Notes: generated by a model from the letters alone, not told the origin. Positions 1-7,916 are shown, counted from the first letter of the stretch. The stretch: DNA of 13,028 bases from CAZZCP01 sp964653235 (GCA_964653235.1 CAZZCP010000067.1:1-13028); one strand, 5' to 3'. Numbers and translations: made by a program.

Positions 1-1
1 T

Positions 2-73
2 GTCTTGAATATTGATCCGGAGCCGCAAGAGCAGATCTTGTATTCGGCAGAAGTAACGCTTGGTGATTTTTAG
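2..73 (+). CDS. C-terminal fragment of an unidentified gene
   Basis: Only one of the three plus frames is open from the window edge. It gives about 23 residues ending SAEVTLGDF and stops at TAG 71-73. In many bacteria a KH-domain RNA-binding protein or ribosomal protein S16 sits just upstream of rimM, and an acidic tail like this could end a KH protein, but the fragment is too short to say. The last base of the stop codon coincides with the left edge of the inverted-repeat element, so the insertion may have supplied the present stop. Confidence 0.45.
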   Translation, partial: VLNIDPEPQEQILYSAEVTLGDF

Positions 74-250
74 CAGCTGCTCCCTTTTATTTCACTTTTT
101 AAGTTCGTCTGAGCTCAGATATAACTTTAAAATAACTAGATTTTTCTGTTCGAGATTCATGAAATTTTAAGGCATTCCCATACAAGAAGCTTAAATCATT
201 GAAAGTACAATTGAATTGAGTAAAAAAAGTGAAATAAAAGGGAGCAGTTG
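73..250 (-). mobile_element. 178-bp non-coding element with terminal inverted repeats, copy 1
   Basis: The ends are inverted copies of each other: 74-100 pairs with 224-250 with one mismatch, including a perfect 24-bp core (77-100 against 224-247) that begins CTGCTCCCTTTTATTTCACT. The interior has no credible ORF. Read on the minus strand it aligns with the element at 12416-12593: same length, same ends, a shared TACTTTCAATGA block about 45 bases in, and similar sequence around TCGRACAGAA. Its size, lack of genes and inverted ends fit a MITE-like element mobilised in trans. No clear target duplication is visible at this copy. The transposase family that would act on it is unknown to me. It lies between the upstream stop codon and the rimM promoter. 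Confidence 0.75.
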
Positions 251-258
251 AAAAGCTG

Positions 259-288
259 TTGCGTTTTTTTAACACCTTGCTGTATAAA
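259..288 (+). promoter_or_regulatory. candidate sigma70-type promoter for the rimM operon
   Basis: TTGCGT (259-264) and TATAAA (283-288) are separated by 18 bases and lie 36 bases before the rimM ATG. The -10 box is close to consensus and the -35 box keeps only TTG. It sits just outside the right end of the inverted-repeat element, so the operon appears to have its own promoter here, unaffected by the insertion. Confidence 0.4.
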
Positions 289-323
289 AAGCACAGTTAA
301 ATTTTCATTCTACTAAGGTGAGT

Positions 324-881
324 ATGTTTGCAAAACTCGAACTCAAAGATGGCTTTCGCCGTGTTGGCAAGATCAGAGCCCCTCACGGGATTCGTGGTGA
401 GCTGTTTTTAATCTCATTTTCTAAAAATTTCGATTGGTTAGGGGATATTTCGAAAGCATCACTTGTCACCAAAGAAAAAGACGAATCAGGCAAGTTGCAA
501 GAGGTTGTGCATCAGTTTTCGATCAAAAAAAGCAAACCACATAAAGTCGGCTATATTTTGCGTTTAGAGGGTTTAGATAGTCGAACTGAGGCCGAAGCCT
601 ATACTGGAGCCCTTTTTCAGATACCCGAGGATATATTTCAGAAGAATGAATCTGAGCACTACTATCTTTTAAAGCTAGAGGGCTTTTCTGTAAAATTTGC
701 AAATCTTGAGCCAGAAGGAATTGTAGTTGGCTTTGCTCACAATGGAGCACAAGATCTATTGATCGTAAGGCTGGACTCCAAAGAGGTGAGTATACCTTAT
801 GTACAAGACTTCATTCTTGACTTGAACTTTGAAGAAAAATTCATTTTGTTGGATGTTCCTCAAGATTTATTGGAGTTGTAA
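324..881 (+). CDS. rimM: 16S rRNA processing protein RimM
   Basis: RimM binds ribosomal protein S19 in the 30S head and helps late maturation of 16S rRNA. The protein is 185 residues, normal for the family. The N-terminal RimM domain begins with the signature GKIRAPHGIRGEL at residues 15-27. The C-terminal half, from about residue 110 (YYLLKLEGFSV), is the PRC-barrel domain. I chose ATG 324 because AAGGTGAG at 315-322 is a fitting SD; a GTG at 318 lies inside that SD and would add only two residues. The gene leads the operon and is followed after one base by trmD, the standard rimM-trmD order. Confidence 0.95.
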   Translation: MFAKLELKDGFRRVGKIRAPHGIRGELFLISFSKNFDWLGDISKASLVTKEKDESGKLQEVVHQFSIKKSKPHKVGYILRLEGLDSRTEAEAYTGALFQIPEDIFQKNESEHYYLLKLEGFSVKFANLEPEGIVVGFAHNGAQDLLIVRLDSKEVSIPYVQDFILDLNFEEKFILLDVPQDLLEL

Positions 882-885
882 TTTG
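872..885 (+). promoter_or_regulatory. SD and TTG start that set the trmD reading
   Basis: GGAG (872-875) lies inside the last codons of rimM, seven bases before TTG 883-885. That TTG gives the N-terminus (M)RFHIISLFPESF expected of TrmD. An in-frame ATG at 829 would add 18 residues unlike the family and has no SD. The arrangement implies translation of trmD by ribosomes finishing rimM. Confidence 0.75.
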
Positions 886-1647
886 CGCTTTCATATTATT
901 TCGCTCTTTCCTGAGAGTTTTCAGACCTATTTTGAGCACGGGATTTTGGCGCAGGCGCAAAGAAAGAATTTAATTCATTTTCAGTACTTACAGTTGCGAA
1001 ATTATGCCGAAGACAAATACGGCACAGTTGATGATCGTCCCTTTGGCGGCGGTGATGGCATGCTACTTAAGGCCGATATTTTAGAGAAAGCCTTGAAATA
1101 TGTAGATCGTATACCAAGTTATAAAATTTATCTGAGCCCGCAGGGTAAGAAATTAGATGATGCTATGGTGAAGCGATTGGCGTGTGAAAATACAAGTATC
1201 ACTTTGATTTGTGGTCGCTATGCCGGGGTTGATGAGAGGTTTCTCTCAAGGCATATCGATGAAGAAGTCTCCGTGGGTGACTTTGTAATGAGCGGCGGAG
1301 AGTTGCCCGCTATGTGCCTGATAGATGCCGTAGCGAGACAAATTACAGGGGTTTTGGGCAATCAAGACTCGGCAAAAAATGAAAGCTTTCACTCTAATTT
1401 GTTAGAGGCCCCGCAGTTTACAAGGCCCGCTAAATTTCGTGAGATGCCGGTTCCAGAAGTTTTGCTCTCAGGGGATCACAAAAAAATTCAAAAATGGCGC
1501 TATTTGCTCTCTATTTTACGCACCAAACAGCGCCGGCCCGATCTGTTTGAGCGCTCGGGAATTCCCCAAAAAGATCTTGAAGAAGCTTTGCAACTTTATT
1601 CTCAGATGAGTAGTGATGAAAGGAGTCTTTGTGGACTCAGAGATTGA
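883..1647 (+). CDS. trmD: tRNA (guanine-N1)-methyltransferase TrmD
   Basis: TrmD methylates N1 of G37 in tRNAs with a G at position 36, using S-adenosylmethionine, and so prevents +1 frameshifting. The protein is 254 residues from the TTG start, typical length. Visible motifs in order are DDRPFGGGDGM (50-60), YLSPQGK (83-89), CGRYAGVDERF (110-120) and SVGDFVMSGGELPAM (130-144); the last two form the trefoil knot that holds the cofactor. Small departures from the commonest forms are GGGDGM for GGGAGM and GRYAGVDER for GRYEGVDER. PQFTRP follows later. It sits between rimM and rplS as in most bacteria. Confidence 0.96.
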   Translation: MRFHIISLFPESFQTYFEHGILAQAQRKNLIHFQYLQLRNYAEDKYGTVDDRPFGGGDGMLLKADILEKALKYVDRIPSYKIYLSPQGKKLDDAMVKRLACENTSITLICGRYAGVDERFLSRHIDEEVSVGDFVMSGGELPAMCLIDAVARQITGVLGNQDSAKNESFHSNLLEAPQFTRPAKFREMPVPEVLLSGDHKKIQKWRYLLSILRTKQRRPDLFERSGIPQKDLEEALQLYSQMSSDERSLCGLRD

Positions 1648-1698
1648 CCACTCATGTCGACCATGCTAGTTTTCGATTCTTGTAACAGGAGCAAAAAA

Positions 1699-2106
1699 AT
1701 GACCAATTTTGTACATCGAGTAACAAAGGCACAAAAAGGACAAATTGATTATCCTCTTTTTCAATCGGGAGACACCGTAGAAGTTCACGTTAAAGTACGT
1801 GAAGGTGAAAAAGAAAGAATTCAAAAGTTTAAAGGTGTGGTCATTAAGATTCAAGGAGCACAAAACGCTCGTTCTTTCACCGTTCGTAAGATGAGCTCTG
1901 GAATTGGTGTTGAAAGAACCTTTCCTTTTGCTTCACCAACAATTGACAAAGTAGACTTGATTTCTCGAGGTAAAGTTCGCCGATCTCGTCTGTATTATCT
2001 AAGAAATCTTTTTGGTAAAAAAGCGCGTATTGCTTCTACTCTTGTTAGCGCTGCTGAAAACAAATCACAAAAAGAATTGGCCAAAGAAGCTACTGAAGCA
2101 AAATGA
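1699..2106 (+). CDS. rplS: 50S ribosomal protein L19
   Basis: L19 lies at the interface of the 30S and 50S subunits. The 135-residue product carries the family core FKGVVI (44-49), VERTFPFASPTIDKVD (71-86) and GKVRRSRLYYLR followed by GKKARI (91-111). A charged tail of about 24 residues extends beyond the usual 115-residue end. ATG 1699 is preceded by AGGAG at 1687-1691 with seven bases between. A longer in-frame start at 1654 lacks an SD and would add residues foreign to L19. The stop overlaps the acpS start by the ATGA at 2103-2106. Confidence 0.97.
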   Translation: MTNFVHRVTKAQKGQIDYPLFQSGDTVEVHVKVREGEKERIQKFKGVVIKIQGAQNARSFTVRKMSSGIGVERTFPFASPTIDKVDLISRGKVRRSRLYYLRNLFGKKARIASTLVSAAENKSQKELAKEATEAK

Positions 2107-2468
2107 TCTCTTGTGGTTTGGACTTGGTAGAGATTCCTCGAATTGAGGCGCTCTACCGAAAGTATGGGTCCAAGTTTATCGATAAGATTCTCAGCGAAAA
2201 TGAAAAAGAGCTTTTTGTAAAATCAAAAAAGCCTTTTGAGTTTCTAGCGGGTCGATGGGCTGCGAAAGAAGCGGTATATAAGTGTTTGAATTTGCGCGGA
2301 TCAGTTCTTTGGTCTGATATATCGATTGAGAGAAAAAACAATGGTGCTCCAATGCTTCGGTTAGTGGGTCGAGCTAGTCATGCGAGCTATCAGGCTGGAA
2401 TTTCGAGCATTCATCTAAGTCTTAGCCACACGACTAGTTTCGCGGCTGCCCAAGCTATTGCCGAATAG
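2103..2468 (+). CDS. acpS: holo-[acyl-carrier-protein] synthase
   Basis: AcpS moves the 4'-phosphopantetheine group from coenzyme A to a serine of apo-ACP, activating it for fatty acid synthesis. The 121-residue product has the normal length. The N-terminal GLDLVEIPRIE gives metal ligand D7, and FLAGRWAAKEAVYK gives E56, the second ligand. SLSHTTSFAAAQAI closes the fold. The ATGA overlap with rplS and the weak SD point to translational coupling. Its place directly after rplS is not the most common one and ties acyl-carrier activation to the translation operon in this genome. Confidence 0.95.
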   Translation: MISCGLDLVEIPRIEALYRKYGSKFIDKILSENEKELFVKSKKPFEFLAGRWAAKEAVYKCLNLRGSVLWSDISIERKNNGAPMLRLVGRASHASYQAGISSIHLSLSHTTSFAAAQAIAE

Positions 2469-2535
2469 TTTTGGCATGAATCCTGTATCACCAATCATCG
2501 AGGTCATTAAATCTTTACAATGGGGTAGACAAAGA

Positions 2536-4905
2536 ATGAAGCTCATCCTTTTTACAATACTCTGCCTAGAATTTTTAGGACTCTTTGCGCTAGCTCAAGC
2601 GCAAGAATTTGAGAATCAAACACCAATCAAACAAGTTGTTTTTTATGTTCACGGTTTCAATGAAGTAGGTGAAATTACATTCTGTGACCTTGAAGAGATC
2701 ATGAAAGAACTCTATGGCGATAAAATTCTAACAGTTGCTTTAAAGTATTCCTCCAAAATCATTCAAGAAAGTCTTGATAAAGATATTAATATTGATGAAA
2801 GAGCGGTGCCCGAATTTGCCGAAGAGATTGCTGAGCAAATGCGAGAGGCGTACAGAGAAAATGCTTTAGATGAAAGTATTCCCTTTAGTTTTATAACTCA
2901 TTCACAAGGTGGAATCGTCACCCTTCGTTATTGGCTCGATTGCTATCACAATGATGAGCCCTATTGTCATGGTGGGTATGGTAAGTTTCCAGGCAGTCCT
3001 TTGCCGTTTAAAGTTACCAATTTGAATCTTTACTTTAATATGGTGACTCCTTTTTGGGGCAGCACAACGGCTTTTAAACTTGGTTTTGCTGGGCAAATTT
3101 TAGAGTACTTGCCTTTTATTCCGATTCGGCAATTGCGCGATCTCTCAGTTGCCAGTGCAGTAATTAGTCGCAATCGAATGGAAATCATCTCTAAAGGAGA
3201 TGCGCTTTTTCCTGCATCCACAAGCATCGTGAATGTTTCTGGAGATATGACAAAATCTGCTTTAGGTGCACTTTTTAAACTTGGAACCGAAACAGGTGAA
3301 AATGGTCTATTAGAACATGACCTTGTGGTATCAACAATTACTGCTAATTTGGATTTTATTTTTGATTATTATGATGAGTCTGGCATTCACCATCATGGAA
3401 TTACGCAAAATCAAAGTTATTATTATCCTATAAATGGTTTTCATTCACCACTTGAATTTGGATGGTTGGATTTGACCAAAAAATTTGGCGGATTGGCTTG
3501 TATCAAAAAAGAAAATTACGAGCATGAGACCATGTATTGGCTAGTGAGAAATCACTTTGATCCTCTTTTTGGTGAGACACGAGATCAAGATCGAATCGCT
3601 GCTGAATTGAGTAATCCTGACAACTTTGTTATAGATCTGCAAACTTTTAATTTTGAGTTGAAATTTGATCTGGCTAAGCGCACCCCCAATAATCCCAAGA
3701 CAAATTGGTTTAAACGCGGCTACTTTAATCGCGAGCACATTCGGGTTCTCTCAGATGATCTTTGCCACTTAAAAAATATAGAAGAGCATAATGCTGGTGA
3801 AACTTGCTTGGTTGATCTATTAAGAAATGATTCACTTTTGTTTAATAAATTTTCTGGTTTTAATTTTGAAAACAAAGAAACCGATGAGTCTTTTACTAGC
3901 TATTTTCACACCGGCTTCTTTGCCCCAGGTAGCAAGGCCTGGACCTCCGATTTTCGCGTCGACAATAGCATTCAAGATACGGCCAAGCTTCGGGTATTGA
4001 TTGATATTCCTTGGTTTAAACCCAAAGAGGTTGAGATTGATGTGGCACCTGCGATGTCTAGCTTTATCGCTACTGCGCTTGAGACTCGTGAAGAAGAAAT
4101 TTTACCTTACAATTTAGAAGGGGATGAAAAGTTTGGGTCAAGTGCTGAGCGCGGTGATGAAATTCGAAGAGTTCGCTATCGCAAGAAAAATCTATTTGGT
4201 CGAGATAAAGAAAGAGAATACTTTTTGGTCTCAGCTAAGCATTCTGATTCTAAGGGAAAGGTTCAGGTGGTTTTGTTTGAGAGAGACAATGATCGGCATG
4301 ATCTGCAAGAGCTAGATTTAGTTGTCGAAAACTTAGCCATTGAGACTTGGAAGCAAGACTTAAATTTAAAACCAGAGTTTTATGAGCTATGGGACCAAGA
4401 ATTAGATCGTTGCTGGGAAGGACAATACGCCAGCCTGAAAAAGAAGCCGGCAGAAGTGCTTGAAGTAGAAGAAGTCGCAGCCGATGAAGATTTTGTTGGT
4501 AAGGTCAAACGCATTGTTACAGAAAAGCTTAGCTTTGAAGAGATGACTTTTGATCGATCTTATTACAATAGCTATCACGCTGACGAGCCATTGAGTTTGA
4601 GAAGGATCTATAGATTGGATGCCACGCGAATACAGGATGAAGACAATCCAGATCCTCCAAAGTTTCGCAAGAATTTAAAAATTTTAGGAAGACTTGCGCA
4701 AGGCGAGTATGATCGAGAAACCCAACTCTATAGCGAAAGGGATCGAGTTTTGGTCACTAACCCCGCTTGGCATCAGTTTTTGAACAATTACAACACCCAA
4801 GTGCAGCCATGGTTTCGAGCCGCTCAACAAACTAAAATGGTCTGGATCGATACCAAAGACATTCGTCTTAATGATCGTTGCGGCCGACAGCGAGTTTGGG
4901 ATTAA
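2536..4905 (+). CDS. exported alpha/beta-hydrolase-like protein with a long unrecognised C-terminal part
   Basis: A signal peptide (MKLILFTILCLEFLGLFALA, likely cut after A22) is followed by a lipase/esterase-like fold. VVFYVHGF (34-41) fits the oxyanion strand, and THSQGG (121-126) is a nucleophile elbow with S123, where the usual first glycine is threonine. EHDLVVS gives a candidate acid D262 and GFHSPLEF a candidate base H303; this triad is my inference from order and spacing. After about residue 320 I recognise nothing: roughly 470 residues, charged and low in cysteine. The frame extends back to a TTG at 2458 inside acpS, but only ATG 2536 begins a signal peptide. The gene follows acpS by 67 bases. 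Substrate unknown; secretion suggests lipid or ester hydrolysis outside the cytoplasm. Confidence 0.7.
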   Translation: MKLILFTILCLEFLGLFALAQAQEFENQTPIKQVVFYVHGFNEVGEITFCDLEEIMKELYGDKILTVALKYSSKIIQESLDKDINIDERAVPEFAEEIAEQMREAYRENALDESIPFSFITHSQGGIVTLRYWLDCYHNDEPYCHGGYGKFPGSPLPFKVTNLNLYFNMVTPFWGSTTAFKLGFAGQILEYLPFIPIRQLRDLSVASAVISRNRMEIISKGDALFPASTSIVNVSGDMTKSALGALFKLGTETGENGLLEHDLVVSTITANLDFIFDYYDESGIHHHGITQNQSYYYPINGFHSPLEFGWLDLTKKFGGLACIKKENYEHETMYWLVRNHFDPLFGETRDQDRIAAELSNPDNFVIDLQTFNFELKFDLAKRTPNNPKTNWFKRGYFNREHIRVLSDDLCHLKNIEEHNAGETCLVDLLRNDSLLFNKFSGFNFENKETDESFTSYFHTGFFAPGSKAWTSDFRVDNSIQDTAKLRVLIDIPWFKPKEVEIDVAPAMSSFIATALETREEEILPYNLEGDEKFGSSAERGDEIRRVRYRKKNLFGRDKEREYFLVSAKHSDSKGKVQVVLFERDNDRHDLQELDLVVENLAIETWKQDLNLKPEFYELWDQELDRCWEGQYASLKKKPAEVLEVEEVAADEDFVGKVKRIVTEKLSFEEMTFDRSYYNSYHADEPLSLRRIYRLDATRIQDEDNPDPPKFRKNLKILGRLAQGEYDRETQLYSERDRVLVTNPAWHQFLNNYNTQVQPWFRAAQQTKMVWIDTKDIRLNDRCGRQRVWD

Positions 4906-4942
4906 GTGAAGTTGTTTTATGAATCAGTAAGAATAATGCTTT

Positions 4943-4967
4943 TAGATTTCGACTGGACTTAAATCTA
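4943..4967. other. weak hairpin between the hydrolase gene and the next gene
   Basis: TAGATTT (4943-4949) pairs with AAATCTA (4961-4967) around an 11-base loop. The stem is AT-rich and no T-run follows, so it is a poor terminator. It is the only hairpin I see in the 140-base gap after the hydrolase gene. Confidence 0.2.
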
Positions 4968-4976
4968 TAAAACATG

Positions 4977-4990
4977 AAATGAATTCATTT
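4977..4990. promoter_or_regulatory. 14-bp perfect palindrome upstream of a signal-peptide gene
   Basis: AAATGAATTCATTT is an exact palindrome, 55 bases before the ATG at 5046. It could be an operator. In AT-rich sequence a palindrome of this length is also expected by chance about once in a window this size. Confidence 0.15.
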
Positions 4991-5033
4991 TAAGCAAAGA
5001 AATCCTTTAAATATTTATGACAAAGATCTTTTT

Positions 5034-5039
5034 GAGGAG
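5034..5039 (+). promoter_or_regulatory. strong SD that fixes the start of the frameshifted gene
   Basis: GAGGAG lies six bases before ATG 5046, which opens a textbook signal peptide. This shows that translation starts in that frame and not in the downstream frame that holds the rest of the protein, which has no SD of its own. Confidence 0.7.
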
Positions 5040-5045
5040 CTTAAA

Positions 5046-5637
5046 ATGTTAAAGACTTTTCATTTATTCATTTCATTTCTAATTGCATTCAGCATCGCTT
5101 TACCGAATCCTGCCTTTGCAAAAAAAAAATGTCACAACAAAGCTAAGTAAAGATAAAAAATTGAAACTCTCGCAATTTGTTTTGAATTCTAACCAAATCA
5201 AGAAACTCAAAGGTGAAGACCAAATCAAGTATTTTATTTTTTTGAGTTCTTTGTTAGGTATCCTTGAAATTCGCCAGATACAATATGGAGATGCAAAATT
5301 CAAACCCAAAAAGACTGCTGAAAATTTTTGGAACGAATATTTAAGTATTCTTCCTCAAGCCCATGTAGGTTGGGGAGTCGTGTTGAATGGGGTAATGACT
5401 GGGGCCAGAGCTTTAGGACCTCGTTTGGCCAGTGTGTCTACAAGTGCTGCAAGAGGAATTCAAAGATTTGGTAGTAAAACTTGGAACTTTGTAAGAGGTA
5501 GAGGTTTTCAAACAGCGCAAGAGTCGGGCAGAGCGGTTCCGCAGCTCCCGGCACCAGATAGATTAAGTGGCGGGACTACGGTCTATACTATCGATTGGAG
5601 TAACAAAAGGCTGAATCATTTTTGCGATCAGATTTAG
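5046..5637 (+). CDS. exported protein whose frame breaks at a poly-A run
   Basis: From ATG 5046 a signal peptide (MLKTFHLFISFLIAFSIALP, then NPAFA) is read, but the frame ends at TAA 5148-5150 after 34 codons. The next frame is open from 5083 to 5637 and continues as a lysine-rich segment, a hydrophobic stretch (YFIFLSSLLGILEI), the motif YGDAKFKP, a glycine/alanine-rich region and a tail ending LNHFCDQI. The join is a run of ten A at 5120-5129. With nine A the frames fuse into one 196-residue protein with KK right after the predicted signal cleavage site. I recognise no family. The alternatives are a sequencing error, phase variation, polymerase slippage, or a true short peptide. It converges on the minus-strand gene ending at 5643. 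Confidence 0.6.
5120..5129 (+). repeat. A10 homopolymer at the frame junction
   Basis: Ten adenines sit exactly where the signal-peptide frame should pass into the body frame. Loss of one A, or gain of two, restores a single ORF. Such runs change length easily in replication, in transcription and in sequencing. Confidence 0.8.
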
Positions 5638-5642
5638 GAAAG

Positions 5643-7112
5643 TTAGCGACTATCTTGTTTACTAGAGGAGTCTCCAGAGCGGCACTGACCTCCAGTATTA
5701 AAGTCTTTCATATATGTTGATAAGGCCTTCTGAAGAGACAGGGCTTCTTTTATCGTTTTTTCTCCCTCAAAAATGTCCAGAAAATAATCATTTTTTGTAT
5801 TAAATTTTTGATCTAGTAAATTATCATCAGGTTTTAAAAGAAATTGAAGCGTGTCTTTACATTTTTCTGGGGACTCAAAGTTATCTGTTTGGCTTTTGAT
5901 AAAATCGATCATTGAGTCACGTACTGTGCTTGATCTAACAAAATCTGTTTGAGCGTAGATTCCATCTTTGTGCTCTAAAAGCTTTTGTAAGAATTCAGTA
6001 CATCGTCCTTTAGCGAAATCTTCGCCTATTTTGTATTTAAAATGATTATGGCTTTCATATTGGTCTTTAGCTAACTCATAGATAGAACTTTCGCAAAATT
6101 TTTTTTCGATTAAAAATTCTACTTGTCTTTTTCGCATTCTTTGAGTCAAAAAAGGGTGTTTTTTGTTAGCTGAAACAAAATTTATAAATTTGTTACCTTC
6201 CCCTTGTTCGGGGCTAAATATACCTTTCACTTTATTGTAATCCTCTAGAGGATCTCCACTAGATCCCTCTTTTTTAAATGCGCTTTCGCCCCAATTTCTC
6301 ATGTAATTATTGAATTTTCTTTGTTCAATGTTAGGCATGGGATATTTACTTATGAAGAAGCCTAAAGAATAAAGACAGTTATCTTTACTTTCTTTAGCAA
6401 AATCTGAAACGTAATTCGCAAATCTTTTCTCTACAAGATGTTCCTTTGCTGCTGGGCTACTAAATCTCTTTAGTAAATCCTCATTATTTAAAACACTAAG
6501 AATTGACTTACAGCCTTTGGCAGTGCCAATGTCAGTTGCTTTTCTTGCTGTTGTAATAAATCCAGAAGGCAATCTATAGTCATCTTTGATCATTTGTGTA
6601 CAACAATACCGAAATCTTGCATCTAAAAAATCTTTCGATTCACAGTATTTTGGTGCATTTTTTTCTGTTATGGTACCATCATAAAAATCATCACAACCGG
6701 CTTTAGCTGCTTGCGTACTCAGTACATTCTGACGAACATTCCTTGCATATGTAGTAAAACCATCAATAATCTTGCTGCAAGAAAGTAAAAGTTTTTGATC
6801 GGCTTGTTTTACATTATTTTGAGTGCTTCTAATATTTTCCTTTGTCGAATTTTGAGTTAGATCAATTGTCGAATTTTGAGTTAGATCAATCAAATTATCT
6901 AAATCAGGAAATCGCAATGAAACTTTACTCTTATCTTTTAGCACTAATGGGTTACCTTGGCATTGACCCAAGATTTTATCTTTTTGCTGTTCATTAACAT
7001 TTTTTCCATCTTTATATAGCCGTTGAATTTCCTTGGCCTGTTCAAAAGTAGAATTGGCATTTTCAAGTTCTTTAAGACTCAGCTGTAACAAACGAGCGGC
7101 CATAGCTTCCAT
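5643..7112 (-). CDS. downstream portion of a cysteine-containing protein of unknown family
   Basis: From ATG 7112 this encodes 489 residues, but that start has no SD and no signal peptide. The frame is open further upstream for 37 codons to TAA 7224-7226, the stop of the preceding signal-peptide ORF in the same frame. It is therefore probably the second part of one longer gene. About a dozen cysteines are spread through it (GQCQGNP, AGCDDFYDG, YCESKD, RYCCTQM, KFCESS, GRCTEF, GQCRSG), as in exported disulfide-bonded proteins. An IDLTQNST octapeptide occurs twice in tandem near residues 75-90. The N-terminal 60 residues look helical and charged. No family recognised. Its stop lies five bases from that of the convergent plus-strand gene. 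Confidence 0.6.
   Translation of the reverse strand: MEAMAARLLQLSLKELENANSTFEQAKEIQRLYKDGKNVNEQQKDKILGQCQGNPLVLKDKSKVSLRFPDLDNLIDLTQNSTIDLTQNSTKENIRSTQNNVKQADQKLLLSCSKIIDGFTTYARNVRQNVLSTQAAKAGCDDFYDGTITEKNAPKYCESKDFLDARFRYCCTQMIKDDYRLPSGFITTARKATDIGTAKGCKSILSVLNNEDLLKRFSSPAAKEHLVEKRFANYVSDFAKESKDNCLYSLGFFISKYPMPNIEQRKFNNYMRNWGESAFKKEGSSGDPLEDYNKVKGIFSPEQGEGNKFINFVSANKKHPFLTQRMRKRQVEFLIEKKFCESSIYELAKDQYESHNHFKYKIGEDFAKGRCTEFLQKLLEHKDGIYAQTDFVRSSTVRDSMIDFIKSQTDNFESPEKCKDTLQFLLKPDDNLLDQKFNTKNDYFLDIFEGEKTIKEALSLQKALSTYMKDFNTGGQCRSGDSSSKQDSR
6843..6890 (-). repeat. perfect 24-bp tandem duplication inside the coding region
   Basis: The 24-base unit at 6843-6866 is repeated exactly at 6867-6890. 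It adds eight codons in frame and encodes IDLTQNST twice. Exact identity suggests recent slippage and a site of length variation between strains. Confidence 0.9.
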
Positions 7113-7223
7113 TGAATATTTTTGTCTGGTCTCTAGTTCGGCTTTCTTTTTTTCTAGATAATCTTTTCTATTTACTTTTTCTTCATTAGTTATTGCACCT
7201 GCCTTGAAAGCTCTATCTATTTC

Positions 7224-7916
7224 TTAAGAATATTGCTCAATTGCATACAATACGTATTGAATTTGTGTATTGTAGGTAAGTGCTTTTTGATTTGTTTTAA
7301 TTGCAGATATATCTTGATAATCATAATCATCTTTCAAAATATTATAGACATTTAATTCTATATCGTTTTCTAAAGAATTTAAACTAGCAAGAATATTTTT
7401 CTGACCAGTATTTAGATTGCCATAGTCACTGCCTTCTGGAGTTCTTGTAACATGATCAAGATAATCTTTGTAGTCTGTGTAAGGCTCTTTTAATTTTTTA
7501 TTGGATTTTCGAAAACTGATTGGAGGCTCTAAGAAATGTACATGAGAGCCGTTATCTTTAATGTAATCTTCTTTCGAAATATATTTAAATTTATTACCTT
7601 TAAGACTTCTCTCTAGACTACTATAGGACAAAGGTCGATAAAGGCCATTATTATTTTGTGAGAAAACACTTTGAAAATCACTTTTAATGTCTTCCCCTTT
7701 AGGTCCACTGAGGGCATTGGTTTTATTTGTGCAAGTTCTTTTGATACTTTGGCTAATTCGTTGCTGGCAGACAATTCTAACTCCGCAAGGCATGCAAGCA
7801 TACCTTAGCTCTGTAACTCTTGGAGTAAATTTAGCATCGCCAAAACGACTGCCTCTTTGTCCGGGATCAGCAAAACAAAAAGATGTCATGAGTATACAGG
7901 CAATAATAATCCTCAT
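7224..7916 (-). CDS. upstream portion of the same exported protein, with signal peptide
   Basis: The 230-residue ORF begins MRIIIACILMTSFCFA, a signal peptide likely cut before DPGQRG. RFGDAKFTP comes next, echoing YGDAKFKP in the convergent plus-strand gene. A cysteine group follows (YACMPCGVRIVC, then RTCTNK), and the rest is charged and polar. It ends AIEQYS at TAA 7224-7226. Beyond that codon the same frame stays open into the ORF ending at 5643, so the stop looks premature. No SD is visible at ATG 7916; the gene starts six bases after the small upstream ORF and may be translated by coupling. Family unknown. Confidence 0.6.
   Translation of the reverse strand: MRIIIACILMTSFCFADPGQRGSRFGDAKFTPRVTELRYACMPCGVRIVCQQRISQSIKRTCTNKTNALSGPKGEDIKSDFQSVFSQNNNGLYRPLSYSSLERSLKGNKFKYISKEDYIKDNGSHVHFLEPPISFRKSNKKLKEPYTDYKDYLDHVTRTPEGSDYGNLNTGQKNILASLNSLENDIELNVYNILKDDYDYQDISAIKTNQKALTYNTQIQYVLYAIEQYS

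Larger units (their letters stand above)
5643..7916 (-). pseudogene. one 757-codon exported-protein gene interrupted by a single in-frame TAA
   Basis: Reading the minus strand from ATG 7916, the only in-frame stop before 5643 is TAA at 7224-7226. The 37 codons after it are open and read as protein (EIDRAFKAGAITNEEKV, then NRKDYLEKKKAELE). They run smoothly into the lower ORF, which has no SD or signal peptide of its own. A single base change (for example AAA, CAA or GAA to TAA) or a base-call error explains the split. Two separately translated proteins remain possible. Confidence 0.6.

Noticed and set aside
251..260. target duplication at element copy 1
   Set aside because: The bases outside the two ends (63-72 and 251-260) do not match, unlike the clear duplication at copy 2.
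2458..2535. N-terminal extension of the hydrolase from a TTG inside acpS
   Set aside because: It would bury the signal peptide 26 residues in; ATG 2536 gives a proper exported start.
4943..4967. intrinsic terminator after the hydrolase gene
   Set aside because: The stem is only seven AT-rich pairs and no T-run follows; listed only as a weak hairpin.
7224..7226. TAA as recoded sense codon or selenocysteine site
   Set aside because: TAA is the ordinary stop of several genes here, including rimM, the hydrolase gene and rnhB, and selenocysteine uses TGA.
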